Below, in pieces: positions 34,491 to 45,968 of a stretch of 64,000 nucleotides of DNA. How positions within the stretch are numbered: the first letter of the stretch is position 1; each line of letters begins with the position of its first letter. Both the position numbers and the translations under genes were made by a program. A model generated the notes under the pieces. It was given only the letters and a program-made list of their open reading frames with translations. It ran no database searches and had not been told where the DNA came from. Source of the stretch: Diphasiastrum complanatum (Eukaryota > Streptophyta > Lycopodiopsida > Lycopodiales > Lycopodiaceae). The DNA lies in contig MU831896.1 in NCBI GenBank assembly GCA_029204225.1, forward strand, positions 33,786-97,785, given 5' to 3'.

Positions 34491-34809
34491 TTTTGATGAT
34501 TTTTTTAAAATGACAAATATGTATTAATTATTGCTTAGTTTTCTAAGTAGTTAAAAGAGATCACACTTCTATTTTATAGTTTGTTTGAATCTGTTTCTTT
34601 TCTTCATGAATTAGACAATGTCATATTTGTTCAAGCAAATTGACATTGGTGAGGTATTTGAATGTTTTTGTGATAAAGATATTTGTGATCTTGTTAAATT
34701 TGTGTGTACATCAATTTTAACTATATATTTTGACAAGTGTATTTTGTCAATATCATTAACATTCTTGTTAAAAAATTGCAGAGAAAATTTAATCATTGAT
34801 TAGCAAATA

Positions 34810-35342
34810 TGTCTTCTGCTGACGAATATGTCTCGAAACAGGTATTTTTATTAAATGTGCAGTAGATATTATGTACTTAACATTTGGATTTGCAACATTG
34901 TGTGTTGAATATAACTTTTTTATTTTTTTTCTATGATTGTTTAAAGCACTATGCCTCCACAAGATAGCAAAAAGTTAAAGAAGATGCAATATTATTACAA
35001 AATGTAATCACGAAAAAGAGCACAAATGCTTGAGAAAAGACTTAATGGAACATTATCGTCATCAAGTTCTAGTGTCCAACCTTGACCTAAATCGTAGGTA
35101 CTATATATTTATTTGTTTAAAACTTAGGACTGTATTTATACACATATAAATTAGCTTGTAACATTAGCCTAATCATTCTTATAATTGTAAAATGAAACTA
35201 ATATCAACAGAGGTACAATGAAAAGATATATTGCGAGTGCAAACAATGCAAAGGATTGAAAATTCGAGAAAGACGAATAGGGGTGTAACATCTGTGGAAG
35301 TTTGGAAAGCACATTGAGGAGTCCGATGTGGATTTGGAGGTA
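34810..35342 (+). pseudogene. N-terminal exons of the CACTA transposase locus
   Basis: A possible first exon MSSADEYVSKQ (34810-34842) ends at a GT. A basic exon follows (SKKLKKMQYYYKM, RKRAQMLEKRLNG, about 34952-35093). Then a Cys-rich exon RYNEKIYCECKQCKGLKIRE...KFGKHIEE (35211-35342) is bordered by AG and GT. The Cys/His spacing resembles the transposase-associated zinc-binding segment of TNP2 loci. Internal stops interrupt it. The exon model is inferred. Confidence 0.5.
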
Positions 35343-35442
35343 CATTTTGACTATTTAGTACTTTTCTTATCATACACATATTTATACACATTCTGAAAAA
35401 AAAAAAAAAAAACTAATGCTTGTATAATGTTTCACTCTTGTA

Positions 35443-36687
35443 GAATAATACATTGGTGTCAATGTCTTATAACACGTCGATTGACAATCTTATCAACAAG
35501 ATAAGAAATATCGATTTTGGATCACCTTTGGCATTATACGAAGATCTTGTTGATGATCATAATGATGTCACTAGTCACTACACACCTCATGATGTGGAAG
35601 TTATGCATCTTTTCATTCTGCACGTCACTCACTCCACACCTCACATAGATCTTTCCATGGAATCTGTTCATTCCACGATATCACCACACATAGATTCTAT
35701 TCATCCCACGACATCTCACATGGACTATTCATCCCACAACACCTCACACAGATTCTACTATGGATTCTATTCAGTCCACGATGTCACCACACATAGATTC
35801 TATCTATCTCATGACACCTCACATTGATTCTATCCATCCCACGACACCTCACATCGATTCTATCCATCCCACATCACCTCACATACCTTGTGTAGAATCT
35901 CCTCTTCTTCCTATCCCATCTAGATTTACTCCTTTTTTTTTAAAAAAACCATGACTTGGATGCATTTTGACAAGATTTGAAAATGAACAACCAAATTTAC
36001 GTACCGTTGATTTATCCAAGAATGTTTTAAATTCATTGACTGAGTCTCCTCTTCCTCCCTACCTAGAAGCATTGGTTAAGCCCTTTGATAGAAAGAAATA
36101 TTCATGTTGGCCTGATAGAGTACCACTATCATTATGTGGAACATCATTTTCATATTGGTTCATATGTACATGATCAAGCCAAGTGAGCACTTTCCTAACA
36201 TGGGATTGGGTTTATTTTCTTTGACTAGCATTGATGTCCCTTTGAATAGTGTTGTCACATTAATACCTTATGCAGGACCTCAATACAATTGGGGTGATTG
36301 GCATGCTCAGTGTCATCACCAATGGAGAATGTAAGTTTATGGCTTGAATGCCAATGCTTGTTCTTTGGAAGAGCAGCTTGTGCAAGGAGAAAATGTTTTG
36401 AAATCACATCGTATGTACATTGATGGGTGTCCAGAAAAACATGGCAATATTGTTGCATATATAAATAGTTCCATTGGGCACCCTTCATTAAGTGATTGTG
36501 ATTTTGAGGAATGCACCAATGGAAAGGAAGAATACTTTTCTAGGAACTCAAAAGGTACATACGTAATGGTATGTGCGATAAGGCCCATTAAATGTGGTGA
36601 AGAGCTAGTCATCAAATATAGCTTCAATCGTCCTCTTCCAAGATGTGTACGAAAGGCTTTGAGCCAAACTCAAGCATGTACCTTGTG
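35443..36687 (+). pseudogene. SET-domain-like reading frame inside the CACTA locus
   Basis: After an AG acceptor the frame reads NNTLVSMSYNTSIDNLINK, then decapeptide repeats of type PHIDSIHPTT. A single TGA follows near 35952, then TRFENEQPNLRTV and a SET-like region: SEHFPNMGLGLFSLTSID (about 36180-36240), TLIPYAGP, then GNIVAYINSS (about 36444), CAIRPIKCGEELVIKYSF (36573-36626). The G-x-G-x-F, YIN and GEEL...Y blocks in this order are the SET histidine/lysine methyltransferase pattern, although the NHSC block is not canonical. A frame change near 36130 and a stop near 36333 break it. It lies between transposase exons, so it was either captured or is part of an unusual TNP2 fusion. Confidence 0.6.
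35640..35890 (+). repeat. coding minisatellite, period about 27-30 bp
   Basis: Units such as cacatagattctattcatcc with ccacgacacct recur seven or eight times and encode PHIDSIHPTT-like peptides. One frame change inside the array moves the reading to a different frame. Confidence 0.8.
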
Positions 36688-36854
36688 AATATCAAAATAT
36701 ATTTTATCTATTTAGTGAGAACAAGTTGTGTTGAATGCCAATTAATTGTTTTTATTATATTTCATATTGCATGTCTTAATTTAAAATATGATGTTTGATT
36801 TGCATGTCTTAATTTTAGTTTTAATTTTCATGAATGACAATCTTATATGTTAAT

Positions 36855-38745
36855 TGATGAATATGTTAATTTGTTTCCCATGTTTGAAGGACTATGAATC
36901 GTCATCTAGCTCTAGTGACAATGACAACAATCACTCCATATCCAAAACAAGATTGGCATACGATGGGCCACACATGAATCAACTATCACATCGTGAGCGT
37001 ATGGGATTGAGAGCCATGATGAAAATAGATGAACAACAATGTGCCAAAACAAATCGGCCTTTATCTTCTTCTTCTTCTTCTTCAGAATCAAGATCAAGTG
37101 CTGAAAATGATTTTTGCATTCAAGATGAAGTTGAAATCATGAGCAACTTGATAAATAACATCTATGAGCATCATGATGTGGAAGAACGCACTAAACATGC
37201 TAGTGAATCATTTATTAGTGCCGAGGAAAAAAAATTGAGAGAAGAATCAAACACACTATTATATCCTGGAGCAAAGACATCTCGTTTGGCTGCTTCGTTG
37301 CTTATATTGAACCTCCAAGCAAAATATAAATGGAGTGATACAAGTGTTACATCCATTTTTGGATAAATAAGATTGAGATTTTTTTTAAAGATTTTAGTGG
37401 ATGTGTTGTTCAAGTCAAATGTTTTAGTTGGCTAAATGATCTTTTATTTTATATTATGAAAATTCATTTGATTATGTACAGGTTATTGTGCAAACTACTC
37501 CCAGAAGGAAACACTATGTTAGAGACAAGCAGTGAGGCACAAAAAATTTGAGTGCAATGGGAATGGACTATACATTGTGCACCTTATATCATGGTGAGTA
37601 TCAGGGGTTAAAAGCTTGTCCTATATGCGATACTCCTCAATATCGAGACAACTTACAAGGGACCACTATCCCATGCAAGGTGTTACGACATTTTCCAATA
37701 ATACCATGATTGCAACGATTGTTTTGTTGCAAGTCTCTTGCAGAACTTGTGAATTGGCATGCTAATCATCGTTCTTCAGATGAGATCATGAGAGTAAGCT
37801 TAGACTCTCCTACATGGAAATACATTGACAAAGAATATCCATGTTTCACAAGTGAAACAAGAAATATAAGATTTGGACTTGCAACAGATGGGGTTAACCC
37901 CTTTGGAAAAATGTCAAGCACGTGGTCTACTTGGCTAGTGGTGTTGGTCAACTATAACATTCCACCTTGGCTAAGCAATAAAAACGGACATCTCATCCTA
38001 GCACTTCTAATTCCTGGAAAACATAAAGTAAAAAATATGGATATCTACTTTGCACCATTGATTGAAGAACTAAGACTACTATGGAAGGGAGTCCAAGCAT
38101 ATGTCATCTCACGTCCACTTCAAGACAATACATTTTTGTTGCGTGTGATTTCAATGTGGACTACGCATGACTATCCAGGATTGGGCGATTGTTCAGGTGA
38201 CTATAAAATGAAATCATTGTAATTTTTGAATATTTATTTTTTATGCATGCAATATTTATTCTTTAAAAGAATTCTATCTATAACAGGAATTGGATTTGAT
38301 TCTTTTAGGTTTTACAACTTTTGGATATCATGCATGTCTCATTTGTGGACCAAATATTGATGCTCGACACTCACGTCATTTGAACAAAGTTGTATATGAA
38401 AATCATCGCAAGTACTTGCATGATGAAAATCATCCATTTGGAAATGCTCATAGAAGAGGCTTTGGAGGAAGATCAGAAACAAGAATGCCTCCAAAGAGAA
38501 TGTCCGTGGCAGATTGGCACAAACTTTGGATTGAATCCGAAACTAAGCCAATCAATGGTATGAAAAGACTATCCATCTTTCATTGTTTACCATATTGGAA
38601 TAACCTTTTGATCAATCACTTGTTTGATCCTATGCACATATTCAAAAATGTGGGGGAATCAATATGGAAATACTTGGTGGACGACAGAGATAGTATTTCT
38701 GCAAGACATGATCTACAAGAATCAAAAACAGAAAAAGAGTATTGA
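36855..38745 (+). pseudogene. TNP2 transposase core
   Basis: The first exon-like part (36897-37366) is serine/acidic-rich, then reads SRLAASLLILNLQAKYKWSD, matching the TNP2 start where the usual text is GWSD...F..LL. After an intron-like gap, LLPEGNTM (from 37483) and a frame change lead to KACPICDTPQYR. The classic TNP2 stretch follows from 37712: WHANHR, TWKYIDKEYPCF, FGLATDGVNPFG, YNIPPWLSNKNGHLILALLI, MDIYFAPLIEELRLLWKG. A further exon (38288-38745) gives GYHACLICG, HRKYLH, LPYWNNLLINHLFDPMHIFKNV. TNP2 is the transposase that binds and cuts element ends. A stop (IIP*LQRLF, near 37708) and others disable it. Confidence 0.9.
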
Positions 38746-39825
38746 CCAAAATTATGTACTGATGGAAATACCTATATTATTCCAAGAGCCCCTTGGATTC
38801 TTATGAAAGAAGAGTATAAGTACGTATGGTCAGTCATTTGCAAGATGAGAACACCAACAAGTTTTGCTCATTCACTACGAATATCATTCAGAGCTGAAGG
38901 AAAGCTCCATGGTCTAAAATCTCATGATTGGTTGAAGATGGTCGAGTACATATTTCCAATGTGCATTCGTGGCTGTCTAACTGATCAACTTCGTGATGCC
39001 ATTTACAAATTAGCATCCGTTGTCAGGTACTTAAATTTTTTTGTTCACATTGATATCTTAATACAAGTTTGATAAAATCATCTGAATGTACTAAAATCTA
39101 GTTATACCACAAACATGATGTAGATGGATGTGTGATAAGGAGATTCGTGAGATAGACATGCAAACAAAACAAGAAGATATGGTGGAGGCTGTATGTATGC
39201 TTGAGAGGGATTTTCCAAATTCTATCCTAGACATACAGGTGCATCTGCTTGTGCACTTCGTCCAAGAAGTTGGTATTGCCGGTCCTGTGCACTCAAGGTA
39301 TAATACACATGATTTTGATTTTAGTGGCTTCAATAAGTGTAGTGTGATTCTTTTAAATTAATAATAGAATGTTCTCATTAATGTGTTAAAATTTTCTATA
39401 GGTGGATTTTTTTTTTTGGAGAGATTCATAAAAGTGTTAAAGATTTTGTGCGTCAGAAGGCAAGGCCAGAGGGAAGCATGTCAAAGGGATGGTTAGTGCA
39501 AGAATCTCTATTTTATGTTACCAAAGTTTTGTTTCAAATAGATCCATCTGCTCCACGACTATGGAATGATGAGGAAAGCAATGAGGTGAAAGGTAAAAAA
39601 TCTCAAGGTATGGGTAGTCTTAAAAAAATGACACCTGTTTTGAGAGAAAAAATTTCAACCTTCATGCTATATAATTCAGGAGTATGGATAAGTGGTTGGA
39701 ATCATATGAAGAAGAAAAAAAAAAGGGTATTGACTAGAAATCGACACCGACGCAATAGGTGTAGAGGTCAAGTTGCACCTTCACATGATCTTGAGCCATT
39801 GCCCAACCAATGCACCATAGACTAG
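38746..39825 (+). pseudogene. DUF4218-like and following exons of the CACTA transposase
   Basis: HGLKSHDWLKMVEYIFPMCI and RGCLTDQLRDAIYKLASVVR end at a GT near 39027. The exon at about 39122-39298 reads AVCMLERDFPNSILDIQVHL, then FVQEVGIAGPVHSRY. The exon from about 39401 reads EIHKSVKDFVRQKARPEGSM. These match the DUF4218 and downstream conserved blocks that follow TNP2 in plant CACTA proteins. A basic tail (KKKKKRVLTRNRHRRNR) ends at 39825. Exon borders are inferred from GT/AG and homology of the reading. Confidence 0.82.
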
Positions 39826-40084
39826 ATGGTTAATATCTCCAACAAGCAAGATCAAAGGGACAATTCATATCAGACATAGAATAGGAATTTGCAAGAGGAT
39901 GTGATTGGAAGGTTTGTTTTTTATTTTATTTTTAAAGTAAACAATTTTAATATGTACGATGATTGATTATTGTTTTAATTATAATCAACATGTGACAATA
40001 TCGAAAGTATAGTGCAATATGGGCATATGGTCATCATCATCGCATTGAATCAGTTGATATGAAACGACAATTTATGATTGTGGT

Positions 40085-40879
40085 GTGATGGCGTCCTTCC
40101 ATCAAGAAAGTCAGAGTAGTGCTCGAGATCAAAGTCCAATTTCTGGAGAGCTTGAGTATGTAGGAACCATACAAGCCATATATGAAGTGTGTTTTGGTGA
40201 AATGGGTATATATTTGTTGTTTGACATGAAATGGTTCAAAATCAACTATAGAGGATCAAATGCAACTGTCAAAAAAAACTGTAGTGGATTTTTTGCTATC
40301 GATTCAACCAAGATATTAAGCATGGACTTTTCAAACACATTGGTGTTGCCTCGTCATTGTGAACAGGTGTGCATGAATTTCACATTTTTTCTTTTTGTCA
40401 ATTGTAATCAATGTTATATTAATCATCTACACTACTTTTTCATTACATCTATTTATTGTGAATTAAAATATGATCATAACAAATATCTAATCCTAACATT
40501 GCTAAATGTGCAGGTATTTTTTCAACTAGATCGACTAAACAAAAATTGGTGGTATGTTGTTCAAATTAAGCCATGCTCAAGACGTGTATTCGAAAATGCA
40601 TATGCTGAGAATGAAATGGAAGATCTAAATTTGGAGAACACAAAGTATATCTGATGAAGATGTATATATTATATCTTCAAGTTTTATAAATCTTGAAAAC
40701 TCGAGAACTGATTCTCGGATTCCGACGACTCAGATGATGAAGAGGACAACAATGATTCTTTGCATGAGGACAATATTGAGAGAGGTTTTGATTTCGATAG
40801 TGATGATGAAAATCATCTTAGCGGAGATCAGTTGCAAGATGTATTGGCTGATGAATTTGAATCTTGCGATGATGAATAA
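40085..40879 (+). pseudogene. DUF4216-like C-terminal exons and acidic tail
   Basis: ISGELEYVGTIQAIYEVCFG, then YLLFDMKWFKINYRGSN (40139-40250) and, after an intron of about 148 bp ending at 40513, VFFQLDRLNKNWWYVVQIKP are the DUF4216 pattern found at the C-terminus of plant CACTA transposases. A stop at 40652 is followed in other frames by an Asp/Glu-rich tail (DSDDSDDEEDNND...DEFESCDDE) ending at a TAA near 40877-40879, the kind of acidic tail often seen at the end of these proteins. Confidence 0.78.
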
Positions 40880-41762
40880 AGTTTGTACATATCACAAATC
40901 ATTTTGTCATAAAATGATACATTGTGGTCAATATATATTGTTTTCAAATTAAAATTATTACATTTTTCTATAATGTTGTATTTCTAAAGTTTCATTTCAA
41001 ACGCATCTCGCAATCACTTAGAATTGAAAAAACTTATCAATATTAATAGATGTGTGAACTAATTAAGAGAACAATTAGAAAATGTAAGACGTTGATTATT
41101 TATATACTATAATTAAAAAGCATCTTATTTGAGATAATAATACACAATGTTCGACTATTCATTCATCTTTGCAAACACACAAACATGTATAACATTGCAA
41201 TTTTTTTATCAAAAAATTAGCTTAACAAGCTACCACATGGCTCTCAATTGTAAGGTACTTAGCATCATTTCAAGTGCAAATTTAGCTCACACTTATATTT
41301 TTACTCATTAATACCATATTGAGATTAATGTCAAATTTTGATTATGGAATTTTCTCAATATAGAAACACATCATAATGTCCATAAATGCATAAGATAGCA
41401 TGTTATATTCAACCGATAATAACTTCAATTTGTTGATTATATGATTTTTAGTTCACATTTTATTATAAGTATGCACTTATTTAAAATCTCAAAAAAAATC
41501 TTATTTGCTTTTAAACTAATCATAAAGTTGTTGTTTATCAACATATTATTCATAATAGTTAAAAGATTTACAACAAACTAATTTTGCCACACGTGCCAAA
41601 GCAAAATCTCTTTAAGTATTGTGTTTTGATATTGCCACGTGTGGCAATAAAAAAAGCCACCTCCCTGGAATTTTCTGTGAGAAATTGGCAAAAATCTAGC
41701 TTGGTATTTTTTATGATAGAAGTTTGTAAGTGAATCTCACATGTGTGGAGGATGTTCCCACG
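40880..41762. other. AT-rich non-coding DNA
   Basis: No gene is seen. It probably includes the right flank of the CACTA element. An imperfect palindrome attgccacgtgtggcaat lies near 41634, and further CACGTG/CACATG motifs occur near 41590 and 41740-41765. Confidence 0.5.
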
Positions 41763-42501
41763 TGTGGAGAATTGTAAAGTAAATAAAAAATGTTTGATAT
41801 AGGGGTCTCATAGAATTTCATAGTCAAGCATTTAGGTGTAGGATGCTGATAGGGTCAAATTTGGCATAGATGGCAAATTATCCATTTCCACTTAAAATGC
41901 CACTATTGAGCCAAAATAGAGTAGGAGGCCAAACTCGTGCCAATTAGAGTGTAGACAAGTGTAATGCTTTTGTTTGATGAAGTTTAAGAGGTCCAATAGG
42001 ATTTAGAGGTGGAACCATGAGTGGCCCAATAGAATTTGAGGTTTGCTTGAAAATGGTCCAATAGAATTTAGAGGTGCATGGATCAATGGTCCAATAGGAT
42101 TAAGAGGTGGCAAAGTGTGGTCCAATCATAATTAAGCATAGTGGTAGCTCGTGGATCTACTAGTATCATTGTACTCCTCATTTGGATCTAATTGATTTGG
42201 AGATTGTGTGGATTTTGAGTGTAAGTGATTTTCTAGCTTTCTCTCTCTACCCGAGAGCTATTGATGATTTTCTCTCTCTACCCAAGGAGAGCAGCCTTTT
42301 TTTTTTCTTAGATTACTTTTGGAACACTTCCCATATGTGTGAGTGAGATTTGGAAGTGATTGAATGCATGTAGTAGTGTGTTTTTGCCATAGATTCAAAG
42401 ATAGATCTTGAATCTCAATCTAGTCTTGATCTTGGTGCATCTACACACCTTAGGAGATCACAAGTACATGTTGTGGACAGTCCACACGTTGGAAATCTAC
42501 A
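41763..42501 (+). repeat. 5' LTR of element A3 (739 bp, diverged)
   Basis: The start tgtggagaattg and end ctaca correspond to the A1/A2 LTR ends, with many substitutions. The CCAAT cluster is kept (41990-42125). PBS follows. Five bases outside are ccacg. Confidence 0.9.
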
Positions 42502-43036
42502 TGGTATCAGAGCCTACCTAAGGTTACCATGCATTTTGATCCATTTGAGTGAAAACTATTCATCAATCTTGAGCTAAAAATTGTCAAGATCCATTTTTCT
42601 AGCTATCTTGTCCAATTTTGGATCAAAAGAGATCAATAGGGCATTGATTGGGTCTGACCTGGTACTGTACGGAATCAGGTGCCCAGACATGTGTGAGGAA
42701 CATCCAATTTCAGTTTGGGAGTTCTCTTTTGATGTTTGATCCAAAAATCTTGCTAGATAGCTTGTTTTGAAGCTATTTTTGTCTAGTTTCTGATGCAATC
42801 AGTTTCATTCCATTTGGTTGTGCCAATCAAAAGTTATAAGCTTTTGAAGAGGGTTAGGTAGGGCACCTAGACCTGGGTGGACACATTTGGTTTGGTCAAG
42901 ATATTGCTTGTTTGATCCAAAATCACAGTTGAATGCTTACCAATCTCATCTATATGTGATCTAGGCACTCTTTTGAGATCTGAGCCATTTTGTTTCATGA
43001 AATATCATTGTATTTGAGTCAAATTTGGTTTCTTAG
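42502..43036 (+). other. primer-binding site and truncated leader of element A3
   Basis: PBS TGGTATCAGAGC is at 42502-42513. The leader matches the A2 leader up to tttggtttcttag at 43036 and then stops abruptly; minus-strand C1 reverse transcriptase begins at the next base. In A2 the leader continues for about 210 more bases to gag. Confidence 0.88.
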
Positions 43037-43045
43037 GTAACATCA
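43030..43045. other. right inversion junction
   Basis: A3 leader (plus) abuts C1 reverse transcriptase (minus) at 43036/43037. This is the partner of the junction at 18489-18505. Confidence 0.75.
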
Positions 43046-44927
43046 TTTTCAGCAAACCTATAATAAAGTGAACGATCATACTCACTCATAACAAAGCCTT
43101 GAGAGAGTAAAAAAGTGTTAAGCTTAGCATACCAACTCCTTGGTGCTTGCTTAAGGGCATACAAACTCTTTTGTAGAAGACACACATGACTTGGCTTTGT
43201 TGATGAAATTTAGCTCTCGGGTTGCTCCATGTATACTTCCTCCTCAAGATCACCATTCAAGAATGCATTTGAAATGTCCATTTGTCATAGATCCCATCCA
43301 TAAAGTGTAGCAAGTGAAATGATGACTCGAATGCTTACCATCTTTGCCACGGGGGGAAAGGTCTCATCATAGTCAATTCCTTGTTGTTGATCATATTTTT
43401 TTGCCACTAACCTTGTCTTGTACTTGTTGATAGATCCATCTTGGTTTGTCTTCACCTTGAAGATCCATTTGCATCCAATAGCTTTCTTGTCCTTAGGCAA
43501 CTCCACCAATCTCCATGTTCCATTCTTCCCATTAAGGAACTTAGAAGACCAATCACAACCTTCTTCCTTGCCATTACCTCCAATGACTTGAAGTTGAGGT
43601 GTCCCATCCTTCTGTGCCAAACCTCTTGAATAGAAATTTGCTCCCTTGCAACACATCCAACTTGGTTAGCAATAACACAAGCATCAAGTTTGAACAACTT
43701 CCCTTGTCTTTTACCTTTTTCAATCAAGACATCCTTCCTTTTGATCAAACAAGCATCTCCATCAAACTCCACCTTGAGGCCCTTACTTAGCATTTGACTC
43801 ACACTAAGCAAATTCTTGGTAATAGATGGAATAAACAAGACATCCTCCAAATGAACATTCCTATTTGTAGAGAGAGAAATAGGAATTGTGCCAATCCCTT
43901 TGATTGCACACTCACCATCATTGGCCATGTAGATCACCCTCTTGTTATCTCCATATGCCAACAAAGAAGTGAAGTACTCTTTGTGAAAGGTCATGTGTGA
44001 ACTTGCTCCACTATCAATCCACCAAGGATCTAGATCTCCATTATTAGCAAGCATACATGAAGACATCACAAAAGCATCATCATTTGCATCTTGAACATTC
44101 AAACCATCCTCATCAAGAGTAAGATTACCTTGTTTGTCTCCTTCATCTCTCTTCTTCTTGTAGCACTCACTTGTGAAGTGCCATTTGATGCCACAATAGA
44201 AGCACTTGAGCTTTGATCTATCCTTCTTTTTGCCACTTGAAGAAGCATCCACTTGATCTTGCCCTTTAGACCACTTACTTTTGGTTTTTCCCTTGAATTT
44301 TTCCTTTGTGAACATAACATCCTCTTGAAGTGTCGATGTAGATCCACCTCTTGCTTGAAGCCTATATTTCTCATTGATCAAGATCTCTTGAAGATCCATC
44401 AAACTTGGCAAAGTCTTTTGAATAGCAATACTTTGAACAATGTTAGCATGAGCATCCAACAAGCCATTAAGAATCACTTGAATAAGCTCTCCTTCCTTAA
44501 TGCTTTCATCTATGTAAGCTAACTCATCATTCAATGCTTTCATTCTCAAAACGAAAATACTTGGACTTTCTTCATTCTTTTGCAAACAAGAAAAAATTTG
44601 CCTTCTTAAAATCAACACTCTAGAAGTAGACTTGGATTCATAATGCTTCTTCAATGAATTCCAAGCTTCCAAAGATGATGTGCATTTACCAACTTCCTTG
44701 AGAAGTTCATTGGTAACATTCATCTTTATCATGTGTAGAGCCTTCTTGGCCCTCTTGTCATACCTCAATTGATCTTGTTGTGTTGCTGGTCTCTCCTCCA
44801 AACCTACAACAATATCTAAAACATCATTCATCTCAAGAAGTGACTCCATCCTCACTTTCCACAATGAATAGTTACTTGAGGTAAGCCTATCATTGGCTTC
44901 CAACATGACTCCAATTGAGGTTGCCAT
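43037..44927 (-). pseudogene. copia gag/protease and partial reverse transcriptase of C1 (right piece)
   Basis: Gag starts at the ATG at 44925-44927 (MATSIGVMLEANDRL) and reads to a CCHC knuckle in which one Gly is W (CFYCGIKWHFTSEC). Protease WWIDSGASSHM and pre-integrase LWHRRMGHLNF-like sequence follow, to about 43560. The integrase core is deleted, and the reading passes to GTWRLVELPKDKKAIGCKWI and then early reverse transcriptase (IDYDETFPPVAKMV). It runs with a stop near 43284 through FLNGDLEEE-like and ALKQAPRSWY-like text to 43037. The YVDD region and RNase H are absent here; RNase H is the plus-strand piece at 18498. Confidence 0.9.
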
Positions 44928-45527
44928 GTAGCAATGACCTGATCTTCTCTTTCAACCTGCTTCAATGCACAAAGCACTCCTTTGAACAACAACAAATTCT
45001 TTCAAAAGAAATCACCAAGATTTAAAACTATCTCACAAATTCTCTTCTAGCACTTATCCAAGCAAATCAACACATAGAATCATGGAATCTTGATCAACCT
45101 ATGATCTATCCTCAATCTAATGACTTTTGCCACTTCCTAAGATTGAAATACACTCAGATGAAGTCCAGCAACCTCACTATCTAGAGATCCAATCAAAATT
45201 AGGGTTTTGACAAAATCACAAAAAATTGACTATTCCAAATCTACATGCAAATGTTGAAAATTTGATATGCAATCTATAAGCCACCACTTAGGCTGAACCA
45301 ATGATCTAAAAATTGGCCAAATCCAGTATGTGAATTCAAAAATCAGAATTGAACAAGTATATTGACCTATTTAGTGTTTTGATCTACAAAAGATCCAATC
45401 TACAAAGACAAAAAATTTGATTTTGGTGTAGAATCCTCTCTTGCATGCTCTAGACTTGATATCTTTACCAAATCATTGATAGATCTGATTTACTCCTTCA
45501 TAACCTGAAACACAAGCTCTGATACCA
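44928..45527 (-). other. leader and primer-binding site of C1
   Basis: This non-coding stretch matches the leader of C2 (57761-58369). The PBS is at 45516-45527 (minus strand TGGTATCAGAGC). Confidence 0.85.
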
Positions 45528-45968
45528 TGTGAAAGATTTCAGATCCTTAAGATCCAATCTACTTGAATGATCTTTGGTTAGAAAGAGAAATACACTACCA
45601 ATCTCACCAATGTAGAAAAATCAGCATCTACACACAATTTGAGATGCAAACACTAATAGAACTTGATCAAACTTGAATGAAATGATTATGTACTGTTGTT
45701 GTCTGTACAAAACCAGCAAGCTACTGTATTTCACGCGTGTGGATCCAAAAATAACAAATATAGATTATTCTACACATAGAATTGCAAGCAATCACCAAGA
45801 TAGTGCACCAATGGATAGTAGAACCCAAGAGAACCATGTATAAGCATGAAATGAAATAGAGAAGAGAGAAGATGACTCTCTCCACGAGTTACATCCTTTT
45901 ATAACAGGTCCAAACCCTATTTGGCCACTTGACTTTCCCACCAAAATGCTAACCCTACTAATTTTGGG
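45528..45968 (-). repeat. truncated 5' LTR of C1
   Basis: It matches C2 LTR 58382-58820 and stops at aattttggg, lacking about 210 bp of U3. The next base begins plus-strand element B integrase. Confidence 0.9.

Larger units (their letters stand above)
34810..40880 (+). mobile_element. CACTA (En/Spm, TNP2-type) DNA transposon, decayed
   Basis: A series of plus-strand exon-like segments with plausible GT...AG borders encodes a TNP2-type transposase with associated domains. In order these are: a Cys-rich exon (35211-35342), a decapeptide-repeat and SET-like segment (35443-36687), the TNP2 core (36855-38745), DUF4218-like (38746-39298), the conserved RPEGS exon (39403-39825), DUF4216-like (40085-40653) and an acidic tail. 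I could not find paired CACTA terminal inverted repeats, so the ends are uncertain. Stops and frameshifts in most exons show it is inactive. Confidence 0.85.

Noticed and set aside
34618-34803. Open frames on both strands upstream of the CACTA exons
   Set aside because: The two frames overlap on opposite strands and neither shows a family motif or clear splice context.
37066-37084. tct/ttc microsatellite
   Set aside because: It encodes the polyserine stretch of the transposase N-terminus; ordinary low complexity.
41634-41651. ATTGCCACGTGTGGCAAT as a special regulatory palindrome
   Set aside because: It is imperfect at the centre and resembles the CACGTG motifs already reported; no gene is adjacent.
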